Source: Chromobacterium haemolyticum DSM 19808 (GTDB lineage: Bacteria; Pseudomonadota; Gammaproteobacteria; Burkholderiales; Chromobacteriaceae). Taken from it: DNA of 64,000 bases. The stretch lies in contig NZ_JONK01000026.1 in assembly GCF_000711885.1 (NCBI RefSeq), positions 19,496 to 83,495 of the forward strand. The letters run 5' to 3'. How positions within the stretch are numbered: the first letter of the stretch is position 1; every line of letters starts with the position of its first letter. The notes under the pieces are model-generated. The model had not been told where the DNA came from. It did no database searches and saw only the letters and a list, made by a program, of their open reading frames with translations. Below are positions 35,543 through 45,026 of the stretch, piece after piece. Made by a program: the position numbers and the translations under genes.

Positions 35543-38500
35543 TCACGGCGTCTTCAGTTTCACCTCCAGCGGCACGCCGTCGCGGCCGGCGGAGACCTTG
35601 ACCGGCTCGCCCAACTGGATGCGTTCCTGCAGGGCCGGGTCGGTCTTGATCATGGCCGCGCGCGCATTGGCGGCGCGTTGCTTGGCCAATTGCTGCAGGC
35701 TGGCGTCGGTGATGTTCTGCGCGGCGATCAACTCGTCCCGCAGCAGCTTGCCCAAGGCCGCTCCGGACGGTCCGCCCGGCTTCAGCGTGTGGCCCAGCAG
35801 CTTGAAACGGCCGATCTGCTTGCCGTACACCGATTTCACCGCGGACAGGATTTCGCCGTCCTGCATGTCCGGCTGCGGCAGCGGCTCGCCGGCGCCCAGC
35901 TGATGACCGGCGGCGGCGAAGATCGCCAGATCGGTTTGCGCGCGCGCCATCTCCTTGCGGTCCGCGTTGGCGTTGTAGCCGCCGCTGATCGACAGCATCA
36001 GCTTGGGCCGCTTCACCATCAGCCCGGCCACCTTGACCAGCTTCTCGCGCTCCGGCGGCGTCACATTGGCCTCACCGGCCACGAAGCGGATATCGTCGAA
36101 GCCCTCGCCGCCCAGCAAGGCGCCCAATGCGCGGAACGGCGCGGTCACCACCTTGGTCACCACGTTGACGATGGTTTTCCAGATGATCTTGCCGTAGCTG
36201 AACTGCGGATCGTCCAGGCTGCCGGCCACCGGCAAATCCAGATCGATGCGTTTATCGCTGTCCTCCAAAATAGCCACCGCCAGCCGCAACGGCAGCCGCG
36301 GGCCCTTGTACTCGCTGTCCGGCAGCTCGTCGCCCAGTTGCAGGGAATCAATCACCACCCGGTTCTCGCCCTTGAGCTGGCGTTGCTCCAGCAGGTAGCG
36401 CAGATCCACCGACAAGCGGCCGTCCTTGACCTGCCAGCCGGCGAAGTTCATCGAATACGGGTTCAGCGTGCCCATGGAGATATTGCGGAAGGCCAGCGTG
36501 ATGTCGGTGTTGTCGGTGGGCGCCAGCGGCGACAGCGCGCCGCGCACCTTGACGTCGCCAAACTGGTCCACGTCGCCGTCCAGCGTGATGTTGCCGCGCC
36601 GATTGGCGCGGGTGGACAGGTTCTGGATGGAGCCTCGCAGATTGTGCATATCGGTGGCGAAGTCCGGTTTCATGCCGTGGTCGGCGAACTGCACCCGGCC
36701 TCCCTGCACGTGAATGGACTTCACCTCCACCAACGGCAGCGGCCCCGGCTTAGCCTTGGGCGCGGCCGGCTTGGCGCCCCCTTGGCCGGCAAACAGCCGG
36801 GCCACGTTGAGCTCGCGTTTCTCGTCCAGCACTAGTCGCCCCGCCGGCGCTTGCAGCCGCACATCGTTAATCGCCACTTTCAGCGGCATGCCTTGGGCGC
36901 TGAGGCCGCGTACTTGCAGATCGCGCCAGCCCAGCAAGGGCAATTTTTCGCCCGGCTCGTACACCGCCAGCCGCGCCACGCCGGCTGAGCCGCCGACACG
37001 CCAGCCGCGGGCGCCAAAATCCAGGTTCAAATCCGCCGACAGCGCGCCGCCGCCAAAACGCAGCGGCGTGCCGCTCAAGGCGTAGGGCGCCAACGGCGCC
37101 AGCTGCACCCCGTCAGCGCGCAACTTGCCCTTGAGCGCTCCGGCGGAGGCGTCGATATCGGCCTTGGCCGCCAGCTTGCCGCCGTTGAGCTTGCCGGCCA
37201 GGTCCACCGCCAGCCGCTGGCCGTCGTCCACTTCCACCATGCCGCCCAGGCCGGACAAGGCCACGCTCACCGGCTTGGGCAGGCCGCGGTCGGTCCAGCT
37301 CAACTGGCTGTCGCGCAACTCCATTTCCGGATAAGAGAATTTCCAGGCCGGCGCCGCCTCGCTCTGAGCGCGCGTCGGCGCGGGGACCGGTTTGGCACGG
37401 CTGGCGGACTCGAACAAGCGGGCCAGATTGATCTGGCCGGCGCGGTCGCGCTCCACCTTGGCCTCAAGGCCGCTCAGCGTCAGCTTGCCCGGCTCGATGC
37501 GGCGGCCTTGTTGCAATAACTGGCTGGACGCCAGTTCCGCGCTGGCCAGGCTCAAAACCGGTTCCGCGCCTTGCGCGCCCAGCTTGAGCTCGTCCAGCCG
37601 CGCCAGCATGCCCGTCAGCGCGAAGCCATGGTCCGGCGACAAGGCGAAGCGGCCGGACAACAGCGGCAGCTTGGCCTCCAGCGCCAGCGGCTGGCGGAAA
37701 CCCTGATCGGCGTAGCTCACGCGCCAGTTGCGCAGCTTAATCGCCTCGATGTTCACCAACCACGGCAGCGGCGCTTCCGCCGGCTGAGGCTTGGCGACGG
37801 CCGGCGCGGCCGGAATCGCCTTTTGCCAATCCACCGTTCCGTCGCGGTCGCGCCCGGCCATCGCCAGGCCTTGGTCCAGCTCGATGGACTGCACTTTCAA
37901 CATTGAACGCGCCAAGTCCAGCGCGCCGCCTTCGACGCGGACTTCCGGAATCGTCAGTTCGCTGCGGCCGCCCGGCGCTTTCAACGCGAAGCGCAGCAGG
38001 CTGGCGCGGAACGGCGACACCGTCAGCTCCGGCGTTTTGCCGGACATTTCAAAATGGTAGCGCGCCGACACGGACAAACGGCCTTCCGGCGCGGCGGTGT
38101 TGAAATGCGGCTGCACATAAGGCCAGATCGAGGCCAGCGGCAGCTCCGCCATCTGCGCCTCGCCGTCGGACTTCAGCGGTTGCAGATTGATGCTGCCCTT
38201 CCAGTTGAAACGGGTGCCGTCGGTCAAGGCCGCCTGCATCGTGTAGCTGCCGTTTTCCGGCAGCGTGGACAGGTCCACCAGCGATAGATTGAGCGGCACC
38301 ATGGTAAAGCGCTCGTCGCCGCCCAGCCGGTCCGACAACTGCGCCTGGCCGTTGCGGATGTTCAAGGCCTTGATCAACAGCCGCGGCAGCTTGTCCGATC
38401 CGCCTTCGGGCTTGGCCGGCCCGGCGGCGTCGGCGACGAAATGGGCCCAGTTCCACTGACCGGCACGGTTGCGCGCCAAGGCCAGCCTCGGTTCGTCCAA

Positions 38501-38863
38501 GGAAAACTCCTGAGCCTGCCAGCGGCCGATCAGTAGCATGGACGGGTCCAGGTTCAGATACGCCCGCTTCACCGCGAACAGCGGCCGGCCGTCGCCCTCG
38601 CTCAGCTTGAGATCCCTCACCTCCAGCGACATGTCCCAAGGTGTGATCTTCACCTTGCCCATGCTCAGGGTGCGGCCTATGCCCTGCGCCCATTTGGAGG
38701 CCGCGTCGCTGATCATGCCCGGCGCCAGCCAGCCCAGGAACCCCCAGAACAAGGCCAACAACACAATGGGGACCGCCGCCCAGCGCAGCCAGCGGCGGCG
38801 CGGTTTCGGCGATGGCGAGTTGGAATCTGAAGCGGGTCTTATCTGTTCGGTATCGTTTTCCAT
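35543..38863 (-). CDS. AsmA-like/DUF748 envelope protein
   Basis: 1106 residues. A short cytoplasmic basic tail is followed by one membrane helix (WAAVPIVLLALFWGFLGWLAPG) and a very long periplasmic part built of AsmA/DUF748-type repeats. The AsmA-like start is SMGKVKITPWDMSLEVRDLKLSEGDGRPLFAVKRAYLNLD (range about 68-108). The C-terminal DUF748 part has LDGDVDQFGDVKVRGALSP, PYSMNFAGWQVKDGRLSVDLRY and a late helical segment. Proteins of this group are thought to span the periplasm and help move phospholipids to the outer membrane or maintain the envelope. The end (FLLGHTLKPGG to VPLEVKLKTP) is variable. The gene is monocistronic. Confidence 0.82.
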   Translation of the reverse strand: MENDTEQIRPASDSNSPSPKPRRRWLRWAAVPIVLLALFWGFLGWLAPGMISDAASKWAQGIGRTLSMGKVKITPWDMSLEVRDLKLSEGDGRPLFAVKRAYLNLDPSMLLIGRWQAQEFSLDEPRLALARNRAGQWNWAHFVADAAGPAKPEGGSDKLPRLLIKALNIRNGQAQLSDRLGGDERFTMVPLNLSLVDLSTLPENGSYTMQAALTDGTRFNWKGSINLQPLKSDGEAQMAELPLASIWPYVQPHFNTAAPEGRLSVSARYHFEMSGKTPELTVSPFRASLLRFALKAPGGRSELTIPEVRVEGGALDLARSMLKVQSIELDQGLAMAGRDRDGTVDWQKAIPAAPAVAKPQPAEAPLPWLVNIEAIKLRNWRVSYADQGFRQPLALEAKLPLLSGRFALSPDHGFALTGMLARLDELKLGAQGAEPVLSLASAELASSQLLQQGRRIEPGKLTLSGLEAKVERDRAGQINLARLFESASRAKPVPAPTRAQSEAAPAWKFSYPEMELRDSQLSWTDRGLPKPVSVALSGLGGMVEVDDGQRLAVDLAGKLNGGKLAAKADIDASAGALKGKLRADGVQLAPLAPYALSGTPLRFGGGALSADLNLDFGARGWRVGGSAGVARLAVYEPGEKLPLLGWRDLQVRGLSAQGMPLKVAINDVRLQAPAGRLVLDEKRELNVARLFAGQGGAKPAAPKAKPGPLPLVEVKSIHVQGGRVQFADHGMKPDFATDMHNLRGSIQNLSTRANRRGNITLDGDVDQFGDVKVRGALSPLAPTDNTDITLAFRNISMGTLNPYSMNFAGWQVKDGRLSVDLRYLLEQRQLKGENRVVIDSLQLGDELPDSEYKGPRLPLRLAVAILEDSDKRIDLDLPVAGSLDDPQFSYGKIIWKTIVNVVTKVVTAPFRALGALLGGEGFDDIRFVAGEANVTPPEREKLVKVAGLMVKRPKLMLSISGGYNANADRKEMARAQTDLAIFAAAGHQLGAGEPLPQPDMQDGEILSAVKSVYGKQIGRFKLLGHTLKPGGPSGAALGKLLRDELIAAQNITDASLQQLAKQRAANARAAMIKTDPALQERIQLGEPVKVSAGRDGVPLEVKLKTP

Positions 38864-39266
38864 ATCGTCTAATTCTAATACTCATAAAGAGGTCTTAACA
38901 GTCCCCGTGGCAGATTTCCCTGTTGCCGCAAACCAACAGCTGGCCAACATTCAGTCAATAATCATTGCGAATGTCCACGCGCCGGTACTAGCATGCATTC
39001 GTTCAAAATATTGAACATTTCGAACCAAGAACGATCAATCCCATTCAAACCGGCATTGGCCGTTTTATCAAATCAGAGAGGAGCACCCGGATTGCCGATC
39101 CATCAATGGGCCCGATTCCAGCCCCGTCCCGCCTGCCCGCGCAGCCCCGGCTGCCGCACACTGGACCGTAGATTATTTTTAGTACAAGCGCAGCGGCCGC
39201 ATACCTTGCGGCACAACGCCCAGCGCGACAGCAGCTCGGGCGCGCACACATGACAACAGAGGGTTT
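38864..39266. other. Divergent promoter region between DUF748 gene and glutamine synthetase-like gene
   Basis: 403 bp between divergently read genes. It should hold both promoters. AT-rich around 38980-39040; no riboswitch, clear operator palindrome or terminator was recognised. Confidence 0.45.
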
Positions 39267-40607
39267 ATGAATAACGCAGAACAAATCAACAAATGGTTGG
39301 ACGACAATCGCATCACCGAAGTGGAATGCCTGATCCCGGACATGACCGGGCTCGCCCGCGGCAAAATCGTGCCGCGCCATAAATACAATCCGGCCGAAGG
39401 CCTGCGCCTGCCGGAAGCCGTGCTCTCCATGACCGTGACCGGGGATTACCCGGACCAGGACTTCACCTCCATCGCCGATCCCGACATGCGGCTGATCCCG
39501 GACGCCAGCACGCTGCGCCCAGTGCCGTGGAACCTGGAGCCCACCGCCCAGATCATCCACGATTGCGCCTTTTTCGACGGCCGCCCGGTGGACCTGGCGC
39601 CGCGCAACGTGCTCAAGCGCATCCTCAAACTGTACGAAGACGAAGGCCTCAAAGCCGTGGTGGCGCCGGAAATGGAGTTCTACCTAGTGGAAATCCAGCC
39701 GGACGAAGACATCCCGCTGCGCCCGCCGGTAGGCCGCACCAAACGCACCGAAGCGGGCATGCAGAGCTTCTCCATCGACGCTGTCAACGAATACGACGGC
39801 ATCTTCGACGTGATGTACGACTGGTGCGAGGCCCAGGGGCTGGCACTGGACACTCTGATCCACGAAATGGGCACCGCCCAGATGGAAATCAATCTGGACC
39901 ACGGCGACCCGCTGGCGCTGGCGGACCAGGTCTTCCTGTTCAAACGCACCGTGCGCGAAGTGGCGATCCGCAACAATATGTACGCCACCTTCATGGCCAA
40001 GCCGATGCAGGGCCAGCCCGGCAGCGCCATGCACCTGCACCAGAGCGTGGTGGACAAGGACAGCGGCAAAAACATCTTCAGCCTGAAGGACGGCCAGCCC
40101 TCGCAGAAATTCTTCCATTTCATCGGCGGTCTGCAAAACTATCTGCCGCCGGCCATGCCCTTCTTCGCGCCCTATGTGAACTCCTACCGCCGGCTGAGCC
40201 GCTACACCTCGGCGCCGATCAACCTGTCCTGGGGCTACGACAACCGCACCTGCGGTCTGCGCGTGCCGCACTCGGACCCTCAGGCGCGGCGGGTGGAAAA
40301 CCGTCTGGCCGGCGTCGACGTCAACCCCTATCTGGCCATCGCCGCCAGCCTGGCTTGCGGTTACCTGGGCATGAAACAGGGCTTGATGCCGTCCGAACCG
40401 CTGACCGGCAGCGCCTACGAGCAGCCTCACCAACTTCCGCGCCACCTGGACGACGCCATCGACATGCTGCTCAAGTGCGAACCGCTGACCAACCTGTTCG
40501 GCGAACACTTCATCCGCACTTACAGCGCCATCAAGGAAGCCGAGTACCGGGAGTACTTTGACGTGATCAGCCCGTGGGAGCGTCGCTTCCTGCTGCTGCA
40601 CGTTTGA
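39267..40607 (+). CDS. puuA: Glutamine synthetase-family enzyme, probably gamma-glutamylpolyamine synthetase
   Basis: 446 residues. The N-terminal beta-grasp domain (VECLIPDMTGLARGKIVPRHKY) and catalytic barrel are complete: EMEFYLVE (metal Glu), HEMGTAQMEINLDHGDPL (metal Glu), GSAMHLHQSV (metal His), RYTSAPINLSWGYDNRTCGLRVP (Arg and nucleotide site) and RVENRLAGVDVNPYLAIAASLACG. The adenylylation Tyr segment of housekeeping GlnA is absent. DMTGLARGK and VNEYDGIFDVMYDWCEAQG are typical of PuuA/SpuI-like enzymes, which ligate glutamate to putrescine or other amines using ATP. The exact amine cannot be read from sequence. No puu catabolic genes lie beside it here. Confidence 0.8.
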   Translation: MNNAEQINKWLDDNRITEVECLIPDMTGLARGKIVPRHKYNPAEGLRLPEAVLSMTVTGDYPDQDFTSIADPDMRLIPDASTLRPVPWNLEPTAQIIHDCAFFDGRPVDLAPRNVLKRILKLYEDEGLKAVVAPEMEFYLVEIQPDEDIPLRPPVGRTKRTEAGMQSFSIDAVNEYDGIFDVMYDWCEAQGLALDTLIHEMGTAQMEINLDHGDPLALADQVFLFKRTVREVAIRNNMYATFMAKPMQGQPGSAMHLHQSVVDKDSGKNIFSLKDGQPSQKFFHFIGGLQNYLPPAMPFFAPYVNSYRRLSRYTSAPINLSWGYDNRTCGLRVPHSDPQARRVENRLAGVDVNPYLAIAASLACGYLGMKQGLMPSEPLTGSAYEQPHQLPRHLDDAIDMLLKCEPLTNLFGEHFIRTYSAIKEAEYREYFDVISPWERRFLLLHV

Positions 40608-40628
40608 TCGGCGCTTAGCGCGTTTCTT

Positions 40629-40775
40629 AGAGCCTGTTCTAAAGTCTCGCGAGCAAGGGCGAGACAAGGCGAAAACCGCTGAGAAAGCGGAATGGTCAAG
40701 TGGTACATGAGCATTTCGAAGCGGCACTCACCGTGTCACGCCTCACGAAGCGCAGCAGATTATGAACAGACTCTT
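40629..40775. repeat. 147-bp MITE-like dispersed repeat, copy A
   Basis: Ends form an imperfect terminal inverted repeat (GAGCCTGTTC / GAACAGACTC). The core TCTCGCGAGCAAGGGCGAG then ACAAGGCGAAAA and GCTGA-AAGCGGA recurs at 63521-63672. A loose piece of one end (AAACAGGCTCTTA) is also seen near 45015. It codes for nothing. Confidence 0.75.
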
Positions 40776-40907
40776 AGGCGCAGAACGCTCGCCGCCGGCC
40801 TCTCTTCCGGGCTGGCGGCTTTTCCGCCCCGGCGTCATCAAACTGTGCATTGACAATCCCCGCCCCAGAATATTCAATATGGCTAACCTAGGCCGATAGA
40901 GCATTCC

Positions 40908-41639
40908 ATGCACCCAAGCCACCAGCCAGACCCCGTCCGCCCAGCGCCTCGCACCGGGCTGAGCCTGAGCGAAACCCTGCGCCAGGTGCAACGCGACGCC
41001 TCCCCCGACAACGACCACGACTACTGCCGCGCCTTGCACGACTTCGTGCGCGGCCATGTGCGCTTCGGCTTCACCAGCCAGTTTGAAACCGTCACGCCGG
41101 AGCGCACGCTGGCCTTGGGACGCGGCCATTGCAACGCCCAGGGCGACCTGCTGCGCGCGCTGCTGACCACTGCCGGCATCCCGGCGCGGCTGCGCTTCGT
41201 GCGGCTGGACAAACGCATCCTCCGCCACGCCGTGCCCGCCCCGGTCTACCTGTGCCTGCCGGAACACCTGTTCCACGGCCTGGTGCAAGCGCGGCTGGAC
41301 GGCCGCTGGCTGCACAGCGACAGCTATCTGTTCGATCCCGATGGCTTCGAGCGTCAATACGCGCGCCTGCTCGCCTCCGGCCTGCCGCGCGGCTATGGAC
41401 TGCGCCTGGGCGCGGACTGCCGCTGGAACGCGAACGCCGACAGCTTCTCCCAAGCCAGCGCCGACGACCTCCACGACGACGACCCGGTCTACGACAGCCT
41501 GGCCATCGCGCTACAGGAAGAAGCCGGCAACAACACCTTGCTGGGCCTGCATTTCAACCAATGGCTGAAACTGGCGCCCCCGCCGCTGCGCCGCCGCGGC
41601 GAACGCTATCTGAACAGCCGGCTGCACCCCGCCGGGTAA
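40908..41639 (+). CDS. Transglutaminase-like cysteine protease-fold protein
   Basis: 243 residues, no signal peptide. The transglutaminase-core pattern is present: catalytic Cys in LGRGHCNAQGDLLRALLTTAGIPARLRFVRL, and a downstream His/Asp region (HSDSYLFDPDGFE). It could cleave, cross-link or bind peptides, or be an inactive relative; the substrate is unknown. It begins 133 bp after repeat copy A, and its end lies 18 bp from the stop of the convergent methyltransferase gene, with no clear terminator between. Confidence 0.78.
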   Translation: MHPSHQPDPVRPAPRTGLSLSETLRQVQRDASPDNDHDYCRALHDFVRGHVRFGFTSQFETVTPERTLALGRGHCNAQGDLLRALLTTAGIPARLRFVRLDKRILRHAVPAPVYLCLPEHLFHGLVQARLDGRWLHSDSYLFDPDGFERQYARLLASGLPRGYGLRLGADCRWNANADSFSQASADDLHDDDPVYDSLAIALQEEAGNNTLLGLHFNQWLKLAPPPLRRRGERYLNSRLHPAG

Positions 41640-41656
41640 TCCGGCCGGCGCGGCCG

Positions 41657-42475
41657 CTATGACGACACGCCGCCCGCGGCCTCCGGCTTGCTCGCCCAAG
41701 TAGCGATGAAGGCCGGCAGATAACCGTCGATGACGAAGCGCGGCGTCGGCTGCATCTCCTCGTGGAAACCCGCCAACAAAAAACCGGACTCCAACTGGCC
41801 GCCTATCTGCTCGGCCAGACTATGGCCGAACACCAGCGCCTCGCCGCCAGCCCGTTTGGCGGCCAACGCCGCCGGCTCCAGATCGCGCAGATCGGAATAC
41901 GGCGCTGGGTAGCGCGGCCGAATCAGACCCTGACGCGCATACGCCGGGTCGCGGTCGCCGATAAAAGCCGCCGGATTGAAAAAACTACTGAGCAAGCGCC
42001 CGCCCGGGCACAACACCCTGAAGCACTCGCGCCACACCGGACGCACGTCCGGCACGTAGAGATTGGAAATCGGGTGGAACACGCAGTCGAAGCCGGCGTC
42101 GGCGAAGCGCGACAAATCGCGCATATCGCCCTGCTCCGTCGTCAGCGTCAGCCCTTCGCGCCGCGCCACCAACCGATCGCGCTCCAGTTGCTGCTCGGAG
42201 GCGTCGAACACTGTGACCACCGCCCCTGCCGCCGCCAATAGCGGGCCCTGCTGACCGCCGCCGCTGGCCAGGCACAGAATACGCCAGCCGGTCACCTGAT
42301 CCAGCCAGCCGGCTGGCAGCGGTCCCGGCGTCAGCCGCGCCTGATGATCGCCGGCGCGCGCGGCGGCGATGGCGGCGGCGTCCACTGGTTGCGACCACGG
42401 GCCGGCCTGCTCGGCCTGGCGATCCCAGGCGGCCTGATTATGCGAAAAAATATCGAGGGAAGCGTGTTCCAACAT
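41657..42475 (-). CDS. SAM-dependent methyltransferase (class I)
   Basis: 272 residues from ATG 42475; the frame open to 42592 would add an unlikely aromatic leader. The SAM-binding site is ILCLASGGGQQGPLLAAAGAVVTVFDASEQQLERDR (range about 62-97), followed by GDMRDLSRFADAGFDCVFHPISNLYVPDV and a post-motif LCPGGRLLSSFFNP. The pattern is that of small-molecule or lipid methyltransferases of the Methyltransf_11/25 type. The substrate is unknown. Confidence 0.83.
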   Translation of the reverse strand: MLEHASLDIFSHNQAAWDRQAEQAGPWSQPVDAAAIAAARAGDHQARLTPGPLPAGWLDQVTGWRILCLASGGGQQGPLLAAAGAVVTVFDASEQQLERDRLVARREGLTLTTEQGDMRDLSRFADAGFDCVFHPISNLYVPDVRPVWRECFRVLCPGGRLLSSFFNPAAFIGDRDPAYARQGLIRPRYPAPYSDLRDLEPAALAAKRAGGEALVFGHSLAEQIGGQLESGFLLAGFHEEMQPTPRFVIDGYLPAFIATWASKPEAAGGVSS

Positions 42476-42808
42476 GGGGAATCCTGTTCTATTCAGAGCA
42501 TTGGAAACACCCAGCCAAAGCCGCATCCATAAGGAAATGGACGGCTCCCATGGGGGAGCGAAGACGAAGCATGACAACGAAAGAAACGGCAATGCGGCAA
42601 ACGGCCCAGGCTGGGCAAACGATTGACGGGCATTACAGCTTCATTCCGGCGCGCTCCTATCGGGAAAGGGGAAGACTCGCATCCGCGCAAACGGACGGAC
42701 GCCGAAGTGTCGGCGCGGTGGAGATTCTACGCCAGATCAAATTTAAATGACATAGCAATTCCGTAAACCAGGCCATTCAAGCTTTGCGCTCCCCCACCCC
42801 TTGGAGAC
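42476..42808. other. Intergenic region upstream of the sphingomyelinase gene
   Basis: 333 bp between the divergently read methyltransferase and sphingomyelinase genes. Presumed promoters for both. No recognisable regulatory motif. Confidence 0.45.
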
Positions 42809-44329
42809 ATGATGAACGCTTGTCTGGCACTTTGCGCCGCGCTGCTGGCCGCTCCCGCGCTCGCCGCCTACCCCGACGATCTCAAGCTGACCACCTGGAA
42901 CGCCATGTTGCTGCCGCAGTCGCTCTATCCCAACTACGGCCAGGAACAACGCGCACGCCTGATCGCCGCCGCGCCCATCCTGCGGCAGCAGGACGTGGCG
43001 GTGTTTCAGGAGCTTCAGGACAACAGCAGTTCCGAGGCGCTGCTGCAAGGCCTGAAAGCGCGATTCCCGCACCAAACCCCGGTGATAGGCCGCAGCCAAA
43101 ACGGCTGGGACGGCACCGAGGGCTGGGACGGCGCCAGGCCGGAAGACGGCGGCGTCGCCATCGTCAGCCGCTGGCCCATCGTGGAAAAGCGGCAGTATTT
43201 GTTCCGCAACGCCGGCTGCAGCTGGGATCAATACGCACTCAAGGGCTTCGCCTACGCCAAGCTGCAAGTGGGCGGCCAGTACTATCACGTACTGGGCACT
43301 CATCTTCAATCGGAGGACAGCGGCTGCAAAGACCACGCCGCCGTGCGCCAGGCCCAGCTGCGCGAAATCGCCGATTGGCTGCGCGCGCGGCGGCTGCCCA
43401 AGGACGAAATGGTGTTGATAGCCGGCGACATGAACGTGGACCGCCGCAAGCCGGCGGAATACCGCGCGATGCTGGACATCCTGCAGGCCAATGAACCCCG
43501 CTACGCCGGCGTCGCAGACAGCTTCGACACTGCCCGCAACGGCTTGGCGCTGGAACGCTATGGCGCGCGCGGCGGCGACGCGCCGGAATACCTGGACTAC
43601 ATCCTGACGCTGAAAGCCCACCGCCAGCCGGCGGCCTGGCACAATCTGGCGCTGGACGCGCCGTCACCGCAGTGGACGGTGCAATCCGTCGGCAAGCACA
43701 CCTATGCCTATACCGACTACAGCGACCACTACCCGGTGCAAGCCTTTGCCTGGGCGGACGCCGCCACCCCCACGCAATCCTATACCGACCAGGCAGGCAG
43801 CTACCGCCAGGTGGGCTTGCAAAGCCTGGGCAACGGCCAATGGCTGCAAAGCGCCGCCTCCAACGACGGCTGGCTGAAGGCCAGCCCCGGCAATGGCCCC
43901 ACAGCGCGCTTCAACCTATCCAACAACTTCGCCATGCGCGACAACGGCTGCCTGCGCTCCGGCGACTACCTGCGGGTGGAGCGGGCGGACCGCCCCGGGT
44001 GGTTCTGGACCTGGTGGGGCGGCCTGGACGCCAATCAATACGCCTATTACACCAAGCAAGGCCCGCTCAATGCCTCCTCGGAGCTGCGCTTGCAGATCCA
44101 GGATCGGCCGGACGGCTGCCTGCGGGACGGCGATATTGTCAGCTTCAAGGACTGGGCGAGGCAGAACGACTACTATCTGACCGCCTGGAACGGCGGCGCC
44201 CACGATGGACAACTGTATTTATGGCAGCCCAATATCGGCCCGCGAGAACGCTTCCGCGTCAGCATCACGCGCCAGCCGCAGCGGCAGGACTGGAAAGCGC
44301 AGCTGCTTTATAAAAACAGCAAGCGCTGA
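42809..44329 (+). CDS. Secreted sphingomyelinase/DNase I-fold phosphodiesterase
   Basis: 506 residues with a signal peptide (LALCAALLAAPALA-AY). The endonuclease/exonuclease/phosphatase domain (about 22-315) has KLTTWNAMLLP (metal site Asn), VFQELQD (metal Glu), GTHLQSEDSGCKD, IAGDMNVDRR (Asp/Asn) and YSDHYPVQAFAW (catalytic His), the set of bacterial neutral sphingomyelinases/haemolytic phospholipases C. A C-terminal beta domain of about 180 residues (from about 325), rich in Trp and Tyr, may bind lipid or carbohydrate. Likely a secreted haemolysin-type virulence factor; activity is inferred, not shown. ATG 42812 is an alternative start. It ends in a strong terminator. Confidence 0.85.
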   Translation: MMNACLALCAALLAAPALAAYPDDLKLTTWNAMLLPQSLYPNYGQEQRARLIAAAPILRQQDVAVFQELQDNSSSEALLQGLKARFPHQTPVIGRSQNGWDGTEGWDGARPEDGGVAIVSRWPIVEKRQYLFRNAGCSWDQYALKGFAYAKLQVGGQYYHVLGTHLQSEDSGCKDHAAVRQAQLREIADWLRARRLPKDEMVLIAGDMNVDRRKPAEYRAMLDILQANEPRYAGVADSFDTARNGLALERYGARGGDAPEYLDYILTLKAHRQPAAWHNLALDAPSPQWTVQSVGKHTYAYTDYSDHYPVQAFAWADAATPTQSYTDQAGSYRQVGLQSLGNGQWLQSAASNDGWLKASPGNGPTARFNLSNNFAMRDNGCLRSGDYLRVERADRPGWFWTWWGGLDANQYAYYTKQGPLNASSELRLQIQDRPDGCLRDGDIVSFKDWARQNDYYLTAWNGGAHDGQLYLWQPNIGPRERFRVSITRQPQRQDWKAQLLYKNSKR

Positions 44330-44344
44330 TGAGAACCACGGATA

Positions 44345-44370
44345 GCGGGCGGCTCGCGCCGCCCGCTTTT
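44345..44370 (+). terminator. Rho-independent terminator of the sphingomyelinase gene
   Basis: A 9-bp GC stem (GCGGGCGGC / GCCGCCCGC), loop TCGC, and TTTT, starting 15 bp after the stop codon. Confidence 0.85.
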
Positions 44371-44376
44371 CACTGC

Positions 44377-44781
44377 TTACCAGGCCAGGAACAGCAAGGA
44401 CGCGCCCAGCAGCAGGCACAAGGGGGAATAGAAACGAGTGTCGTTGCGGGCGAAGCGGCTATCGCGAACGCTCTTGAACAAACCGACATAGCGGAATTCG
44501 CCGATGCCGCGCAACAGCAATGCGGCCGCCAGCGCCAGCAAACCCCAACGCACGGTCTCCATTTGCCAGAAGCGGGTCAAATGACCATGCAGCGCAACCG
44601 CCAGCGCCGACAAGGCCAGTACGCCGGCCACCGCGAAAGTGCCGCCGCGGGAAGGCTGGAACAAGGGCTTGCCGTCCACCTCGGGCACGGCCGCGCCCAT
44701 TCCTACAGTGCCCCCCAGGGCCCAGTAGCAATGGATCAGACTGATAATCAGAAAAACAGTAATCAAAAACAGGCTCAGCAT
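44377..44781 (-). CDS. DUF3995-type small integral membrane protein
   Basis: 134 residues with four membrane helices: SLFLITVFLIISLIHCYWAL, GGTFAVAGVLALSALAVALHG, WGLLALAAALLLRGIG and the C-terminal PLCLLLGASLLFLAW. The HCYWALGG motif and the FARNDTRFYSPLC segment are typical of DUF3995. The function is unknown; it likely sits in the inner membrane. It converges on the sphingomyelinase gene. Confidence 0.82.
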   Translation of the reverse strand: MLSLFLITVFLIISLIHCYWALGGTVGMGAAVPEVDGKPLFQPSRGGTFAVAGVLALSALAVALHGHLTRFWQMETVRWGLLALAAALLLRGIGEFRYVGLFKSVRDSRFARNDTRFYSPLCLLLGASLLFLAW

Positions 44782-44920
44782 AAGCAGGTTCCCTTTCTAA
44801 TTAAATGTTTATCGGAAGTTCAACCTCCCTTTGATTATAACACAATCCCATCTGCATTGATCTACCGCCAAAAAACGGCAACGCCGGACAAAGCCCGCGC
44901 GCTCTCGATAAGCTTTAAAC

Positions 44921-44956
44921 AAAACAGCCCCCGACGCAAAACGCCGGGGGCTGTTT
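44921..44956 (-). terminator. Terminator after pta
   Basis: A 12-bp stem (AAACAGCCCCCG / CGGGGGCTGTTT) with a loop of about 11 bases lies 70 bp after the pta stop. On the - strand it ends in TGTTTTGTTT. Confidence 0.75.
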
Positions 44957-45026
44957 TTGGATTACGCTCGGATCACGCGGGGCTGGAGCCGCTTAGCGCG
45001 TGTTGACTTAGCGCGTAAACAGGCTC